In this document: positions 1 through 10,461 of the stretch, piece by piece | Layout: each line of letters begins with the position of its first letter | Position numbering within the stretch: position 1 is the stretch's first letter | From: a virus | IMG/VR virus record: IMGVR_UViG_3300030419_006726 | Coordinates: 73,977 to 137,976 of that record | Direction: 5' to 3' (one strand) | DNA length: 64,000 bases | Position numbers and translations under genes: made by a program | The notes under the pieces: generated by a model | Databases searched by the model: none | Told to the model about the DNA's origin: nothing | The model's input: only the letters and a program-made list of their open reading frames with translations

Positions 1-2
1 CC

Positions 3-3000
3 GACCTGACAAGCCGATATGGCTTTATGGGCAACTTGAGATACAACCAACATTCCGGCCTCGGATATGGCTTCCCTGCAAATTCGACAGCAGTTTTTGA
101 CAAGAGATTCGTGCAGTCTGCAAAAACAACACCACCAGAAATTATGAACAGCGCTGGCATGATAAATATTCTGTCTACAGATGATGACGTGTTCGTTAGA
201 AATCAGAAGTCAGAAAATTATTTTATAACAATTGAAAAAAGCATGTACAGGGCAATCACCGATGAGATGCTAGGCATGTTCGCAAGCATCGCTGATTTTG
301 CTGATTTGATCGCAGAACCGGGAAGTTTATATCGCGATGAATATAAGTCAATGGGCAAGCTTCGCCAACTCTTCTTTGAAAGAGTCGGCAACACTCCTGA
401 CTTAGAAAGATACGTGGAGTACTATAAGTGGTTAGACTCTTCTCTGTCGACAATGATAGAGCAGTTGACACCAATTTCAGCCGATATGCCCGAAGAGGTC
501 CGGACAATTATCGAAAGCCATATGTTGGAGAGAAATAAATATAGAGCTAAACTCCCCATGGTTAAAGAAGTTACGGCAACAGAGGGCATCATAAAGGGGC
601 TTAGAGAGTCAACATATAGCTGGAGATATGGCCATGCTCCTGCCTCTAATTTAGAAAGCGATAATGCTCTGTGGTGGAAAGACCGCGCCGAGAAAACACA
701 CGATAAACTGAGAACTGGTGGTTCGGTTGCGAGCCCTGCGACACTAGACTCTGAAAGAGAGAAGATAAGAGATAGAATTATTTACGATAATAGTAATGAT
801 CCATCAACGTTTGCGAAAGCAGATCTCTCAACATATTCAGGATCAGCATACGCCGTCAGAAGATTCAGTCGTCCATATAAACTGAACGTAGAGATGTCAA
901 AGAACATTTCAAGCGGAATAAATTATCACCCTGCTAAAAAGAGGGACTTGGTACATAGCGCGGTTTATCCACATGGTCCTGTATCTTCTATAGGGATCCC
1001 GCAAAATGTATTAATTGCATTTGCCGATAAGATGCAAAATTTTAAAGATATCGATGACGAGCCCATTCCAGAAGAGCTTATAAAGAGAAGATATCCAGTA
1101 CAAGTTAGATCTGGTAGATTCTGGGAAACAGACACCTATGTTGATACGTCTGAGGGTGATTTAATTTTACCATTTAACGTTTATAGTTCTTCGGTAAATA
1201 CTGGATATAATGTAAACGTTGTTAAAGGATTCGCATCCGGCGCCCTTATAACAAACATTCATTCAGACACATATGGTAACGATTCTGCTGCCCCCATGCA
1301 GGGCCCGTTTACCGAAAAGTACGTCGGAGGCCACCAGTCGCGACACGTTGATTTAAACAAGTATGACACCTCTCTCGTTACGCGTCAAGGCGATCATGGA
1401 ATTTGGGAAGATGTTCCCGGCCCTCACGCCTCCACTAAGAACAATTTAGACGATTCTCACACAAGGCCAGAAGCTTGGAGACTGTTGCTGTACAAGATCA
1501 AGCAAAAGATCGGCGGTGAAGATTGTTACGAAGATGTGGGAGCGTTTGGTTTGGCCGGCCCAGATTATGGTGGCCCATATCCAGATGGCGATCGTCCACG
1601 TGCTACCATGTTCCGCGAACCAATGGCAAAGCGTCCGGTTAATATTAGAAACATTTTGCAAAAGACTGGATCAACAATAATTGGCAACTATACAGATAAT
1701 CACAACATTGTACAGACGGCCGGAAGATCAATAAATAATTTCTATTTTAAAGAAAATGGCGGCGTCACATTACCAGACCTATACAACAGTTCAAGTAACT
1801 TAACCAAGACAACAAATGCACATTCATGGTGGTCCACAAGAGCCTTGGTGCAAAATAAGGTTGGAAATTCTTTCATTGCAGATCCGAAACTTACAGGTCA
1901 GGGCGTCGGAGAGGCGGCCGATCATGCTGTAAGATCTCCGGAATATAATACATCTTTGAGATTTACACAGCAAGGCGCCTCAAATGCAACAGTTTACACA
2001 TTGGCCCCCCGAGGCGAGGATCTAGGATCTGATCAGGCGAGAAATCGAACAGTTATTTCATCCAGATTTTCTGCACCCGGTGGTCCGGAGGTTCTTTCCA
2101 GGGGCTTTTTAGATATCGCCGCGGAAGAGTATTCTCCATATAATTCAATTAATTATAGAAACTGGGCTGTTCGCGGTAGCGGTAGTGGCGAATACAGAAC
2201 GATGAGAATGGAGAATCATTTAGCCAAAGGCGGCACATTCACTCGCGGCGGTGATCATCGAGATTCAGCGGCGGTGGGGGATAATGTTTCTATTAGGGCT
2301 ATACGCGACGGTCTCCGATCATTGCTTACAAGACACTGTGGACAATTTGGTCATGACAATGTTTATGGATCCGTGGAAGCTAGCACATATGTTCAGGTGC
2401 CATCGTACCACAAGACCAACAGAAACGCGATGAAAAGACTGAAGTTAAATGTAGATGCAACTCTTGATGCTGGCGAAAATATCGCAGCGACTTCATCTGT
2501 TTATGATAATTATTGGGTACAGCATCCAATTCCTAGAAGTGACTTTCAATACTCTTGGATCACATCCTCTCTTAAACGCGACGGGTTCAGCCAACCATTG
2601 GTCGGCGGATACGCCCCGGCAGATGGTGAATTAAAAACTTATAATTCAGATGGAACAATAACATTTACAAATGCTATTGAATTTATTGCAGAATCTGAAG
2701 AGGCTAGTGTTAATGATATTTGGGGCAGTCCTCAAGGTGATACGCAAAATGATGCTGCAGCCGTTCGAACAGATTTTGTTGGAATTAATTCTAATATTAT
2801 CGAACCCTTTACAAGTTCAACAAATACATTAGGTCATCCGCTTTCTGTTGAATTGAAAGGATATTTAAACATTGGAGATATTGATCAGGTCGGCCTTGTC
2901 AAGAATGTAATATATGATGGTGGATTTTTAGCAAAATATGCAAACGACGCTGATGAGGCCAATGTCTTAAACTCGTTAATATTACATCGTCAAGGACCAT

Positions 3001-6000
3001 ATGGTTGGCCGAGCTGGAAACAAATCCGAGGCGCCTCCCACCCAATTGCACGCTATCAAAGAAGAAATAATATTTTGACCGTTGTTGGCGACAAGCAAGT
3101 TAGATTAAAAGATCCTAGTGATGGCCGTTTTACAATCCACAAAGCAAAGGGTCCAATAGAGAGTTACAACGTCAGTCCTGTGATCTCCAAATTTGAGCCG
3201 TTGAAAATTTCAATGAATATTGCTGCAGCTACAGCCGGCTCTATGCAGAAAGGACAAACGGCACGAACCAAAACAATAACCATGCAAACAACGTATGGAA
3301 ACAATCTGGCAGGATTCGAAGATACAGTTTTGAATGAGCGATATGGCTCTGCAGAAGACTCTGCGCAAGCTTATGATCAAATTAAGCAAATGTACTTAGA
3401 TGGCGGAATACAAGATTTGACAAATCCAAGTAGAGGCTTTTCTTTCTTGCGCTATAGAGAGACAGTATATCCAGCTGCCACCAATATGTATCGCAATTAT
3501 GTGCGCGAGCGGCCAAGTTATCAAAATACTTTTTGGCGGTCTAATAGGAGCGATAGAAATACTTTGGGTCTCAAAGTGCCAAACTCTATGGGACTAGCGG
3601 CAACTCAAAGCTGCTGGCCACTAGATGGCCCAGACACCTTGTTTGAGGCATCGACTATCGGCGCGCAAGTGTTTCCTACCATATCAGGTTCTGATAGTGT
3701 CTCTCCTGGCGAATTGCTAAATATTTATTGTCAGATTCATCATGACGATCACTCAACTGGTAGAAATGAAACTATAGTACCCGGTGCTTTGTATGCAAGA
3801 TATCAAACACTGCCGATCGCAAAAGCCCTAAAAACACCCACAGGTAGAGGAATTCCAGGCCCCAGCACTGGCGACGATCTTCTCATGGATTCTGGATCAT
3901 TTTTGGGAGACTTTCATGAAGACGAAATAAGAAGAATTCAAGTTCCAATTGGCATGGCAAAATGGCAGGCTGCAGAATTAGCGGGATACCTTTCAAGCAG
4001 TGTTAAATTTGAAGGAGGTTCTGGCGAAAGTTTGTCTAAAAAGGGAAGACCTTTTAAATCTAAAACAACAACGTTTGTTTCAGACCCCGGAGTACCATGG
4101 TACGAAAATTATTCTGAATACACTAGTGATTTGAGAGCGAAGTTTAAAGATTATTCGATTGTTCCTGAGTTTAGAATTAGCGAACACATGGATTTTTATA
4201 TTGATACTGCACAAGGAGACTTTAGAAAAGATAACGAAGAACTGTTTTCCATTGAAGGTTCTCCAAATAGAAATAATGAATATCCACAAAATAGTTCTCA
4301 AAATGAGTTTTATAAAATTTATTCAAATTCTGATTTTATGAAATATTTTGACCTTGTTAAAGAGGACCACGAAAACGATGATTTTGCATCCCCAAGCACC
4401 TTATCTTTAACTTGCAAGGCGGCAATCAAGTTTGTGCCATATGATGGATTTTATCCCGCTCAAAGAACTCTTGATTTAGCTAGTCAATTTTCTTCGTCTT
4501 ATTTTGGCAATCTTAATATTACTGGTGAGGAAGTTGCAATTGATAGTGTGGGTGCGCGCCCCATGATGCAAGCGTTTTTTGCCCCCGGGATTATGTACAA
4601 CACGATTAAGTCTGGTCTAGCTGTTGATTATCCTATAATGACAGCACCTGACAGAATTTCAAGCTTTAAGATAAACGTAGGCGGGGTTAGCCCCTCAACA
4701 GCTTCTACTGATTACCATGCATATGGAATTACACGCGGCTCCGCATTTGGGGGCACCTTTAAAGCCACAGTTGCAGGAATTGATACAGAAAAAAGAGCAT
4801 CAGAGTGGGATTACAGAATTCCATTTGAAGCAATGATCGAACCAGAAAAATATGTTAAAAACATATCGTTTTTCGATACGGAGCCACATCCAAGCGCATC
4901 ACTTAATGTTACAGCCTCTTGGACTGGTTTGGGAGACCGCAGATATAAATTAATGGCTAACAACTTCTTTGCAGAAACTGCTGATTTCTTCTTGCCAGAT
5001 GGTCAATTTACAAAAATTATATCAACACCAGAATCAAAACTTAATCTTTCGCTAACGGAAGGCGAGATTTACGGGGCAAGAATCAAGCTAAGAAGAAGTA
5101 TGAATAAAGCTAGAACATGGAAAGACGAATATTTTATCGGTAGAACGGCTGGAACCTCATCTGCGTTGTTGGGTCTTCCCTATGAATTACCGCAAGATCC
5201 AATCAATCAATCCAATCTTAGAGAAACATTTACGATGTATTCTAGAACTACAGCATTTGGACCGCCAATACTTGGTCGACATTTTATTGCTGATAAAAGC
5301 CCTTCCTCTGCTGAAATGGCTGAAACCTCTGGAACTATGGATAGTCTTAATGGGTTTAACTGGTCATATACCCCGCCTTATTATCACGGCGAGGCTTGGG
5401 CAGACTTGGTTTTTAGAGCCGGCTCGACTAAAACTTATACAATTCAAGAAATTATCAATGGCACAACAGTGAAATACTGGCGCGCTGACCCTGGTGAAGT
5501 CAAGGGCCCATATGAGTGGGAAGACGCTGATGACGGCGGCACTGAGGGGGACGCATCTTATTATGAATACGAGACATCGTTTATTCCATATGGCGACAAC
5601 AAGAACAATCTTTATTCCGGAAGAAATATTAATCAAAACGCTATGCAGTTATCTGCATCAATTAACCTATTCGGCACTCAGAAAATCTTGACCGCAGATA
5701 GGATCATAGGACAAGGCAGTTCGCCAACAGTTCAAGAAGTGCAGCAAACATTATCAGACGCATGGGTGCTGCAGCCCAAATTTGAGACTCCTATGGTTAA
5801 CTTTAGCCACCTTGGGATCCGACCGATTGATGTCTCTGAGGGTACACTGACAACACCTTCAACAAAACTTTCCGGAACTGTTTCGATTGGAATGTGGCAT
5901 CAGTTCGGAAACATTCCAGAAGTACAAGATAAGGGAGTGTTTTTAGAAATTGGCGATATTCCTAGTAATTGGCTGCAGTACCACCATAGTGCATCGATAG

Positions 6001-6755
6001 CAAATGGCCATTATGCTCCCGGCCTCTCTGCAGAAGACGCGTATTATATTAACAATAAGATGAAATCTTTGAGCGATTTGGTGGGCTTCTCTACAGAACC
6101 CGCAAGATTGGGAGAGATTGCTAATAAAAAAGTTGTAAAAGAAGCCATTGTTGCTGTTCCTTTTGTGCAAGAAGGGGGCGAAAGAAAATTCTTTGAAATC
6201 CCAAGAGATTATATTGATGGCGCTTTGGTTGGTAGCGCTATCGCCGGCACGTCTATCCAAGACATGGTTACAAAAATGCAAGATTATGTCTTTCCTCCAA
6301 ATATGAATTTCTTGTTATACGATGACATTACACCATTTGCAATGTATATTTTTGAGTTTGAATACGAACTTGATCAAGATGATCTAAATTATATATGGCA
6401 GAATCTTGCGCCAAGATCTTATAAGAGATTTTATACTGCTGAATCAACAGTCTCCCACCAACTTTTCGCAAACGAGGCAATGGGATATGCAAATAATCTT
6501 GCAAATGTTTCAATGAAAGACAAGCTGCAGTGGATGGTTTTTAAAGTTAAACAAAGGGCAAAAACAAACTACTTTGATAAAATTGTTGCGTCTAATCCAG
6601 AACAAGAGGGAATAGTGAAGGCGACAGGAAGATCAAAAAATAGATCGAACCTAATTACGTTAGAGGCAGAACCCGATTACAGTTACAACTGGCCTTATGA
6701 TTTCTTCTCTTTTGTCGAACTAGTCAAACTTGAAACAGAAGTTGAGATCTCATAG
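3..6755 (+). CDS. Giant virion structural protein, 5' end outside window
   Basis: The reading frame is open from the first full codon of the window. The first ATG is at 27, but no Shine-Dalgarno precedes it and the upstream codons stay open, so the true start is probably outside the window and the protein exceeds 2242 residues. It is rich in Ser, Thr, Asn, Tyr and Gly, with no transmembrane segment, signal peptide or enzyme motif that I recognise. That composition suits an extended beta-rich virion protein. It heads a run of nine co-directional structural genes and is followed 12 bases later by a gene with a strong AAGGAGAG site. The role is unassigned: a baseplate, fibre or whisker-type component is most likely from size and neighbours. 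I cannot name a family. Confidence 0.75.
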   Translation, partial: DLTSRYGFMGNLRYNQHSGLGYGFPANSTAVFDKRFVQSAKTTPPEIMNSAGMINILSTDDDVFVRNQKSENYFITIEKSMYRAITDEMLGMFASIADFADLIAEPGSLYRDEYKSMGKLRQLFFERVGNTPDLERYVEYYKWLDSSLSTMIEQLTPISADMPEEVRTIIESHMLERNKYRAKLPMVKEVTATEGIIKGLRESTYSWRYGHAPASNLESDNALWWKDRAEKTHDKLRTGGSVASPATLDSEREKIRDRIIYDNSNDPSTFAKADLSTYSGSAYAVRRFSRPYKLNVEMSKNISSGINYHPAKKRDLVHSAVYPHGPVSSIGIPQNVLIAFADKMQNFKDIDDEPIPEELIKRRYPVQVRSGRFWETDTYVDTSEGDLILPFNVYSSSVNTGYNVNVVKGFASGALITNIHSDTYGNDSAAPMQGPFTEKYVGGHQSRHVDLNKYDTSLVTRQGDHGIWEDVPGPHASTKNNLDDSHTRPEAWRLLLYKIKQKIGGEDCYEDVGAFGLAGPDYGGPYPDGDRPRATMFREPMAKRPVNIRNILQKTGSTIIGNYTDNHNIVQTAGRSINNFYFKENGGVTLPDLYNSSSNLTKTTNAHSWWSTRALVQNKVGNSFIADPKLTGQGVGEAADHAVRSPEYNTSLRFTQQGASNATVYTLAPRGEDLGSDQARNRTVISSRFSAPGGPEVLSRGFLDIAAEEYSPYNSINYRNWAVRGSGSGEYRTMRMENHLAKGGTFTRGGDHRDSAAVGDNVSIRAIRDGLRSLLTRHCGQFGHDNVYGSVEASTYVQVPSYHKTNRNAMKRLKLNVDATLDAGENIAATSSVYDNYWVQHPIPRSDFQYSWITSSLKRDGFSQPLVGGYAPADGELKTYNSDGTITFTNAIEFIAESEEASVNDIWGSPQGDTQNDAAAVRTDFVGINSNIIEPFTSSTNTLGHPLSVELKGYLNIGDIDQVGLVKNVIYDGGFLAKYANDADEANVLNSLILHRQGPYGWPSWKQIRGASHPIARYQRRNNILTVVGDKQVRLKDPSDGRFTIHKAKGPIESYNVSPVISKFEPLKISMNIAAATAGSMQKGQTARTKTITMQTTYGNNLAGFEDTVLNERYGSAEDSAQAYDQIKQMYLDGGIQDLTNPSRGFSFLRYRETVYPAATNMYRNYVRERPSYQNTFWRSNRSDRNTLGLKVPNSMGLAATQSCWPLDGPDTLFEASTIGAQVFPTISGSDSVSPGELLNIYCQIHHDDHSTGRNETIVPGALYARYQTLPIAKALKTPTGRGIPGPSTGDDLLMDSGSFLGDFHEDEIRRIQVPIGMAKWQAAELAGYLSSSVKFEGGSGESLSKKGRPFKSKTTTFVSDPGVPWYENYSEYTSDLRAKFKDYSIVPEFRISEHMDFYIDTAQGDFRKDNEELFSIEGSPNRNNEYPQNSSQNEFYKIYSNSDFMKYFDLVKEDHENDDFASPSTLSLTCKAAIKFVPYDGFYPAQRTLDLASQFSSSYFGNLNITGEEVAIDSVGARPMMQAFFAPGIMYNTIKSGLAVDYPIMTAPDRISSFKINVGGVSPSTASTDYHAYGITRGSAFGGTFKATVAGIDTEKRASEWDYRIPFEAMIEPEKYVKNISFFDTEPHPSASLNVTASWTGLGDRRYKLMANNFFAETADFFLPDGQFTKIISTPESKLNLSLTEGEIYGARIKLRRSMNKARTWKDEYFIGRTAGTSSALLGLPYELPQDPINQSNLRETFTMYSRTTAFGPPILGRHFIADKSPSSAEMAETSGTMDSLNGFNWSYTPPYYHGEAWADLVFRAGSTKTYTIQEIINGTTVKYWRADPGEVKGPYEWEDADDGGTEGDASYYEYETSFIPYGDNKNNLYSGRNINQNAMQLSASINLFGTQKILTADRIIGQGSSPTVQEVQQTLSDAWVLQPKFETPMVNFSHLGIRPIDVSEGTLTTPSTKLSGTVSIGMWHQFGNIPEVQDKGVFLEIGDIPSNWLQYHHSASIANGHYAPGLSAEDAYYINNKMKSLSDLVGFSTEPARLGEIANKKVVKEAIVAVPFVQEGGERKFFEIPRDYIDGALVGSAIAGTSIQDMVTKMQDYVFPPNMNFLLYDDITPFAMYIFEFEYELDQDDLNYIWQNLAPRSYKRFYTAESTVSHQLFANEAMGYANNLANVSMKDKLQWMVFKVKQRAKTNYFDKIVASNPEQEGIVKATGRSKNRSNLITLEAEPDYSYNWPYDFFSFVELVKLETEVEIS

Positions 6756-6767
6756 TGAAGGAGAGTT

Positions 6768-7769
6768 ATGAAATTTTTTAATAAAAAAGAAGAAGTCATA
6801 GACTTTCAGCTAACTCAGTACGGAAAGCATTTGCTCTCTCAAGGCGAATTTACGCCGGTGTATTATGCCTTCTTTGATGACGGAATACTTTACGATTCTC
6901 AGCATGTAGATATCGAAGAAGAACAGAACAATATAATTCAAAGAATTAAAAACGAAACCCCAACCTTAAAGACCCAACATGTGTTCAGCGGGGCTGAAAC
7001 GAGAATTAGAAAGGCCGATGTTGTACAGTTAAAAGAAGACAAGATTCAATCGCTATCTGGACAACTCGGCAATGGAAAAATCGGAACAGACAAGATACCA
7101 GCCTGGGATCTAAAGCTCTATCAGGGGGAAATACGAGAAGTTGGAAACGTTGAAATGATAAGGCTAACTGGCTCAAACGTTCCAACACAACAGATTCCAC
7201 AAATAGATGTTAGATGCACTTACAACACATATGTTGTTAACGTTAGGGATATCGATGAAAGTGATCCTAGATTTGATCTGTCGGAAATATTCTCTGGCTA
7301 TTCAGAAAAAAACTCAACTGTTCTTGAAGATGGAACTTTTATACAGTTGGATGAAGAAAACCTAATATTAGACATCTTTGAAAACAACACTGATTTTCAA
7401 AAAGGTAATTTTGATATCGAGATTTTCATGATTGAGGAATTGACAGATACTGGAATTGGCGATATAGAAAGAATTACGCCTTTAAAATTTAAAAAAGCTC
7501 CAGACAATGTTGTAAACGATATCCTGTTAGACGACTCGGAAATTCCAGACTACGAAGACGAGTTGGATCCAACATATGTAGAATATTATTTTGACATATA
7601 TGCCGATACAGAAATTGATAGAGCCACGATTTGCAGATCAGTTTCTGAGCTTAAAGCAATTGGCCACCGAGTTGAGATTCCGTTTCATTGCGAAGATATT
7701 AGAGACAACACATTCCACAATATTTACAAGACAAATATTCTTGATGAGGACATAGAGACATGCCAGTAG
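6768..7769 (+). CDS. Conserved structural protein, N-terminal tail-collar-like module
   Basis: A 333-residue protein beginning MKFFNKKEEVIDFQLTQYGK, with AAGGAGAG just upstream. Its first 45 residues follow the pattern I-D-x-x-L-T-x-x-G-[KR]-x-x-L-x-x-G-x-F-x-P, then a D-D-x-I-x-Y stretch. The same pattern recurs at the start of the 14622 gene, so both probably share an assembly domain. The rest is acidic and beta-rich with no enzyme motif. The 3' end overlaps the next gene by 10 bases, which implies translational coupling. Proteins of this type sit among virion genes of marine myoviruses; the precise place in the particle is unknown. Confidence 0.7.
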   Translation: MKFFNKKEEVIDFQLTQYGKHLLSQGEFTPVYYAFFDDGILYDSQHVDIEEEQNNIIQRIKNETPTLKTQHVFSGAETRIRKADVVQLKEDKIQSLSGQLGNGKIGTDKIPAWDLKLYQGEIREVGNVEMIRLTGSNVPTQQIPQIDVRCTYNTYVVNVRDIDESDPRFDLSEIFSGYSEKNSTVLEDGTFIQLDEENLILDIFENNTDFQKGNFDIEIFMIEELTDTGIGDIERITPLKFKKAPDNVVNDILLDDSEIPDYEDELDPTYVEYYFDIYADTEIDRATICRSVSELKAIGHRVEIPFHCEDIRDNTFHNIYKTNILDEDIETCQ

Positions 7770-9847
7770 GAACTATTGGCCTTGCTCCGGAGCCAGTAAT
7801 TACGAGTGTTGCGGTTACAACCTCCGAAGCTTTAGGTGAGATTTATTCTTATGATTCGGCAGTGGTAGAAATTGAGATATCAGAATCAATAGGCGAAGAG
7901 TTTAAAACAACCAGCTGGTTCGGCGGAATCTCGCTCGCTGACTATCTTACTACTGAAGGCGCCTATGGCACGTTGTTCGAAGAGCTACAGGCCCAGTTTA
8001 ATATTGCTAGTTTCTTAACTCTCCGGGTTGTTGCCGTTACAACCGAAGATGCCTACAATTACATAGAAAATAATAGCGTTCAATCCTCTTTCCATTCTAG
8101 CGGCGCTGGGTATGGAGATTTGGAGACTAGACTTGGATGGACAGTTGCAGACACAACATTGAACGATTATCTGAGCGAAGACGAACAAGATGCGATAACG
8201 CAATATTATTATTCTGCTTTATCGAATGGCACACCAGACACGTATCAAATTAAATTTGAAATAGAACTTGATCTTCCCGAAGACGACGAAAATGCTGGAC
8301 AAACTGGTTTTTTGCAATTTTATGCATATGTTTTTTGGGATATGGATACAATCGCTCAAACTTATGGTATCGATATTGATGGTTTTGATTGGGGCGCCAT
8401 GTCTGGTCCCTCATATTCAGTTAACTATATTCCATATGGAGACCTGAATAACGATTATTCGCTATATTCTGTTTGTTCGGAGCGTGATGATGTGTTGGCA
8501 GATTTTGATCCGAATGATCTTGCAAGCTCAATATCAAAAATTCAATATTCAGAATCAATTCTTGGCGACGAATGTGACGTAAACGAATTTAGTATAACTG
8601 TTTCTGGTTTATGGTATATGAATATAAGAACGCTTGTGATGAAGCATTCGCCTTTTGGTAGTGTGTTCTATCCGTCGACTTCTGAAGATGAAAGCTTTTT
8701 TCAAGATTTAATGAAAAGCTATATTATGTTTGATGAAGCGGTCTTACATCGTCGTGTAGGAGAAGAAGAGGACAACGAATGGGAGGTTGTTGGAGTATAC
8801 GACTTTAACACCGGCATAACATCCGGATTGGTTGATGAAGACACTGAAAGCTCAGTGTTATCTTTCAACATTATTGAATCGCCGGCGGTGGAGACCGCGA
8901 TTATGTACTTTGACGACCAAGAAGCTTTTGATTTAAGCACAGAGGCTGCAACGTTTCAAAACGAAGGCGGCGAAGCTTATATTACAGAAAATACCACACC
9001 CATTTATTATAAATTGCAAGTTGCAATTCATGATACGCTTGTCGATTATTTTCTTGATGTTTTGGACAACCTAGCCGATGCTAGAGAATGGATACAAGCT
9101 TATGAGCGATTGGCACTGTTGCCATGCAACTACAATAGCGTTAACGATCGTTTTAGTGATTTTTTCACAGGCTATAATAGTTATTTGTCAGAAGCATATG
9201 GCTCATTTACAGACTTTGAATCTCAACTTAGCACTGCCATAGCTGCGTTTGTTGTCGCGTCAAAATTGATGAAGTGCATAACGTATACAGAAGCGCCAAG
9301 TTTGGATGCGCTATATTTGTCAAAATTACATCCAGATTACGCTAGCCCATCATCGATAGCGCAAACACTTACTAGCTACACTGAATTAGAATACATATTA
9401 TTAGATCTCCTTGGGTTTGAAAAGCCCGACGCCATTCAAGGCGCCATTGCCGGTAGCTATAGATATACTTATAGTGGCGATGCTTCTGCTACATACAAGG
9501 TGAGCATCTCATGGAACGATCCTTATATCGCACAAAGTTCCGCCGTCATTGCACGTTATTTTGATTGTCCCGAGGACAGAATTGATGATCCATCGGGTGG
9601 AACATCCGGTGGCGGTGGTATCGGCCACGGCGCCGGCGGCGCATTCGGGCGTATGGGCGGCTACGGAGAAACTGGCGGCGGCCAATGGGTTGTTAACCTC
9701 TACAACGTTTGGGACGTTATAGGTAGAGGCGGCGGCGGGCATGCCACGGGGTGGTCTGGCACCGGCGGTGGAGGTCGCGACATTGGAGATGAAGGTGAAC
9801 CTATCGATGACGAAGATGACGCGCCTGAAGAAGAACCGGCAGTTTAA
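7760..9847 (+). CDS. Structural protein with Gly-rich C-terminus
   Basis: A 695-residue acidic protein. Residues 1 to about 610 look globular, with many Tyr, Asp and Ser. From about residue 612 to 675 it becomes strongly Gly-rich, with interspersed Gly-Gly-Gly runs, and it ends in an acidic tail rich in Asp, Glu and Pro. The Gly-rich section (about 9595-9780) is visibly more GC-rich than the rest of the gene, so it may have been acquired or expanded separately. The gene starts inside the 3' end of its predecessor and is followed by a gene with a GGAG site. A virion component is likely from position, but no family is recognised. Confidence 0.65.
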   Translation: MPVGTIGLAPEPVITSVAVTTSEALGEIYSYDSAVVEIEISESIGEEFKTTSWFGGISLADYLTTEGAYGTLFEELQAQFNIASFLTLRVVAVTTEDAYNYIENNSVQSSFHSSGAGYGDLETRLGWTVADTTLNDYLSEDEQDAITQYYYSALSNGTPDTYQIKFEIELDLPEDDENAGQTGFLQFYAYVFWDMDTIAQTYGIDIDGFDWGAMSGPSYSVNYIPYGDLNNDYSLYSVCSERDDVLADFDPNDLASSISKIQYSESILGDECDVNEFSITVSGLWYMNIRTLVMKHSPFGSVFYPSTSEDESFFQDLMKSYIMFDEAVLHRRVGEEEDNEWEVVGVYDFNTGITSGLVDEDTESSVLSFNIIESPAVETAIMYFDDQEAFDLSTEAATFQNEGGEAYITENTTPIYYKLQVAIHDTLVDYFLDVLDNLADAREWIQAYERLALLPCNYNSVNDRFSDFFTGYNSYLSEAYGSFTDFESQLSTAIAAFVVASKLMKCITYTEAPSLDALYLSKLHPDYASPSSIAQTLTSYTELEYILLDLLGFEKPDAIQGAIAGSYRYTYSGDASATYKVSISWNDPYIAQSSAVIARYFDCPEDRIDDPSGGTSGGGGIGHGAGGAFGRMGGYGETGGGQWVVNLYNVWDVIGRGGGGHATGWSGTGGGGRDIGDEGEPIDDEDDAPEEEPAV

Positions 9848-9861
9848 AACAGGAGAACACG

Positions 9862-10458
9862 ATGAAAAAAGTAAAAGCTTCAAGAGTACAAAGAAATTTA
9901 AGAAAGTTTAGAAGTGGAAAAAGTAAAATTTCTCCAAGAAGGTTTATTGTTGGAGGGCCCAAAAACCCAATTAGACTAGACTTTAATGCAGAGGCTTTAA
10001 ATGCTCGATCTGCAGATGCATCGCTTTTTAAAATTATGACGGCGAAAAGCAAATTCGATGAACATAATCATCCTGGCATAAACAGGGCACCTCCAAATAT
10101 CGATATAGAATCGCCAATGAGAGCCGATCAACAAATCAGAAATACTATGGCAGTAACTTTGCTTTCAGACTTGGGCGTAACGTTCGTAGAAACCCCAACC
10201 AGCTTATTAGACAACATGAACAAAGATGAAGATGCTGGAATGATTTCGTCAGACAAATATTTAGGTGAGAATACACTATTTACTACTAACGATCTATTAA
10301 ACATTTCCGCAAGAGATAAAAAAGCTTCTGTGACAACAGAAATAGAAAACACTGTTGATATTTCTGCCGTAACTACAAGCATTATCGATAGTATTTTTAA
10401 TAAAGTATTTTATAGCTCTGACAGCGATATAGAGATTTTTGGGAAAGCGAGAAGATAA
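9862..10458 (+). CDS. Hypothetical basic structural-region protein
   Basis: A 198-residue protein preceded by AGGAGAA. The first 40 residues are very basic, with many Lys, Arg and Ser (begins MKKVKASRVQRNLRKFRSGK), and could bind nucleic acid or an acidic virion partner. The remainder is mixed, with Asp/Glu and Thr/Ser-rich stretches. No transmembrane segment or known motif. It lies 14 bases after one large structural gene and 3 bases before the next. A minor virion or assembly factor is the simplest inference; no family assigned. Confidence 0.6.
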   Translation: MKKVKASRVQRNLRKFRSGKSKISPRRFIVGGPKNPIRLDFNAEALNARSADASLFKIMTAKSKFDEHNHPGINRAPPNIDIESPMRADQQIRNTMAVTLLSDLGVTFVETPTSLLDNMNKDEDAGMISSDKYLGENTLFTTNDLLNISARDKKASVTTEIENTVDISAVTTSIIDSIFNKVFYSSDSDIEIFGKARR

Positions 10459-10461
10459 TAA

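Noticed and set aside
9595-9780. Collagen-like domain in the 7760 protein
   Set aside because: Gly is frequent but not in a strict G-x-y triplet register.
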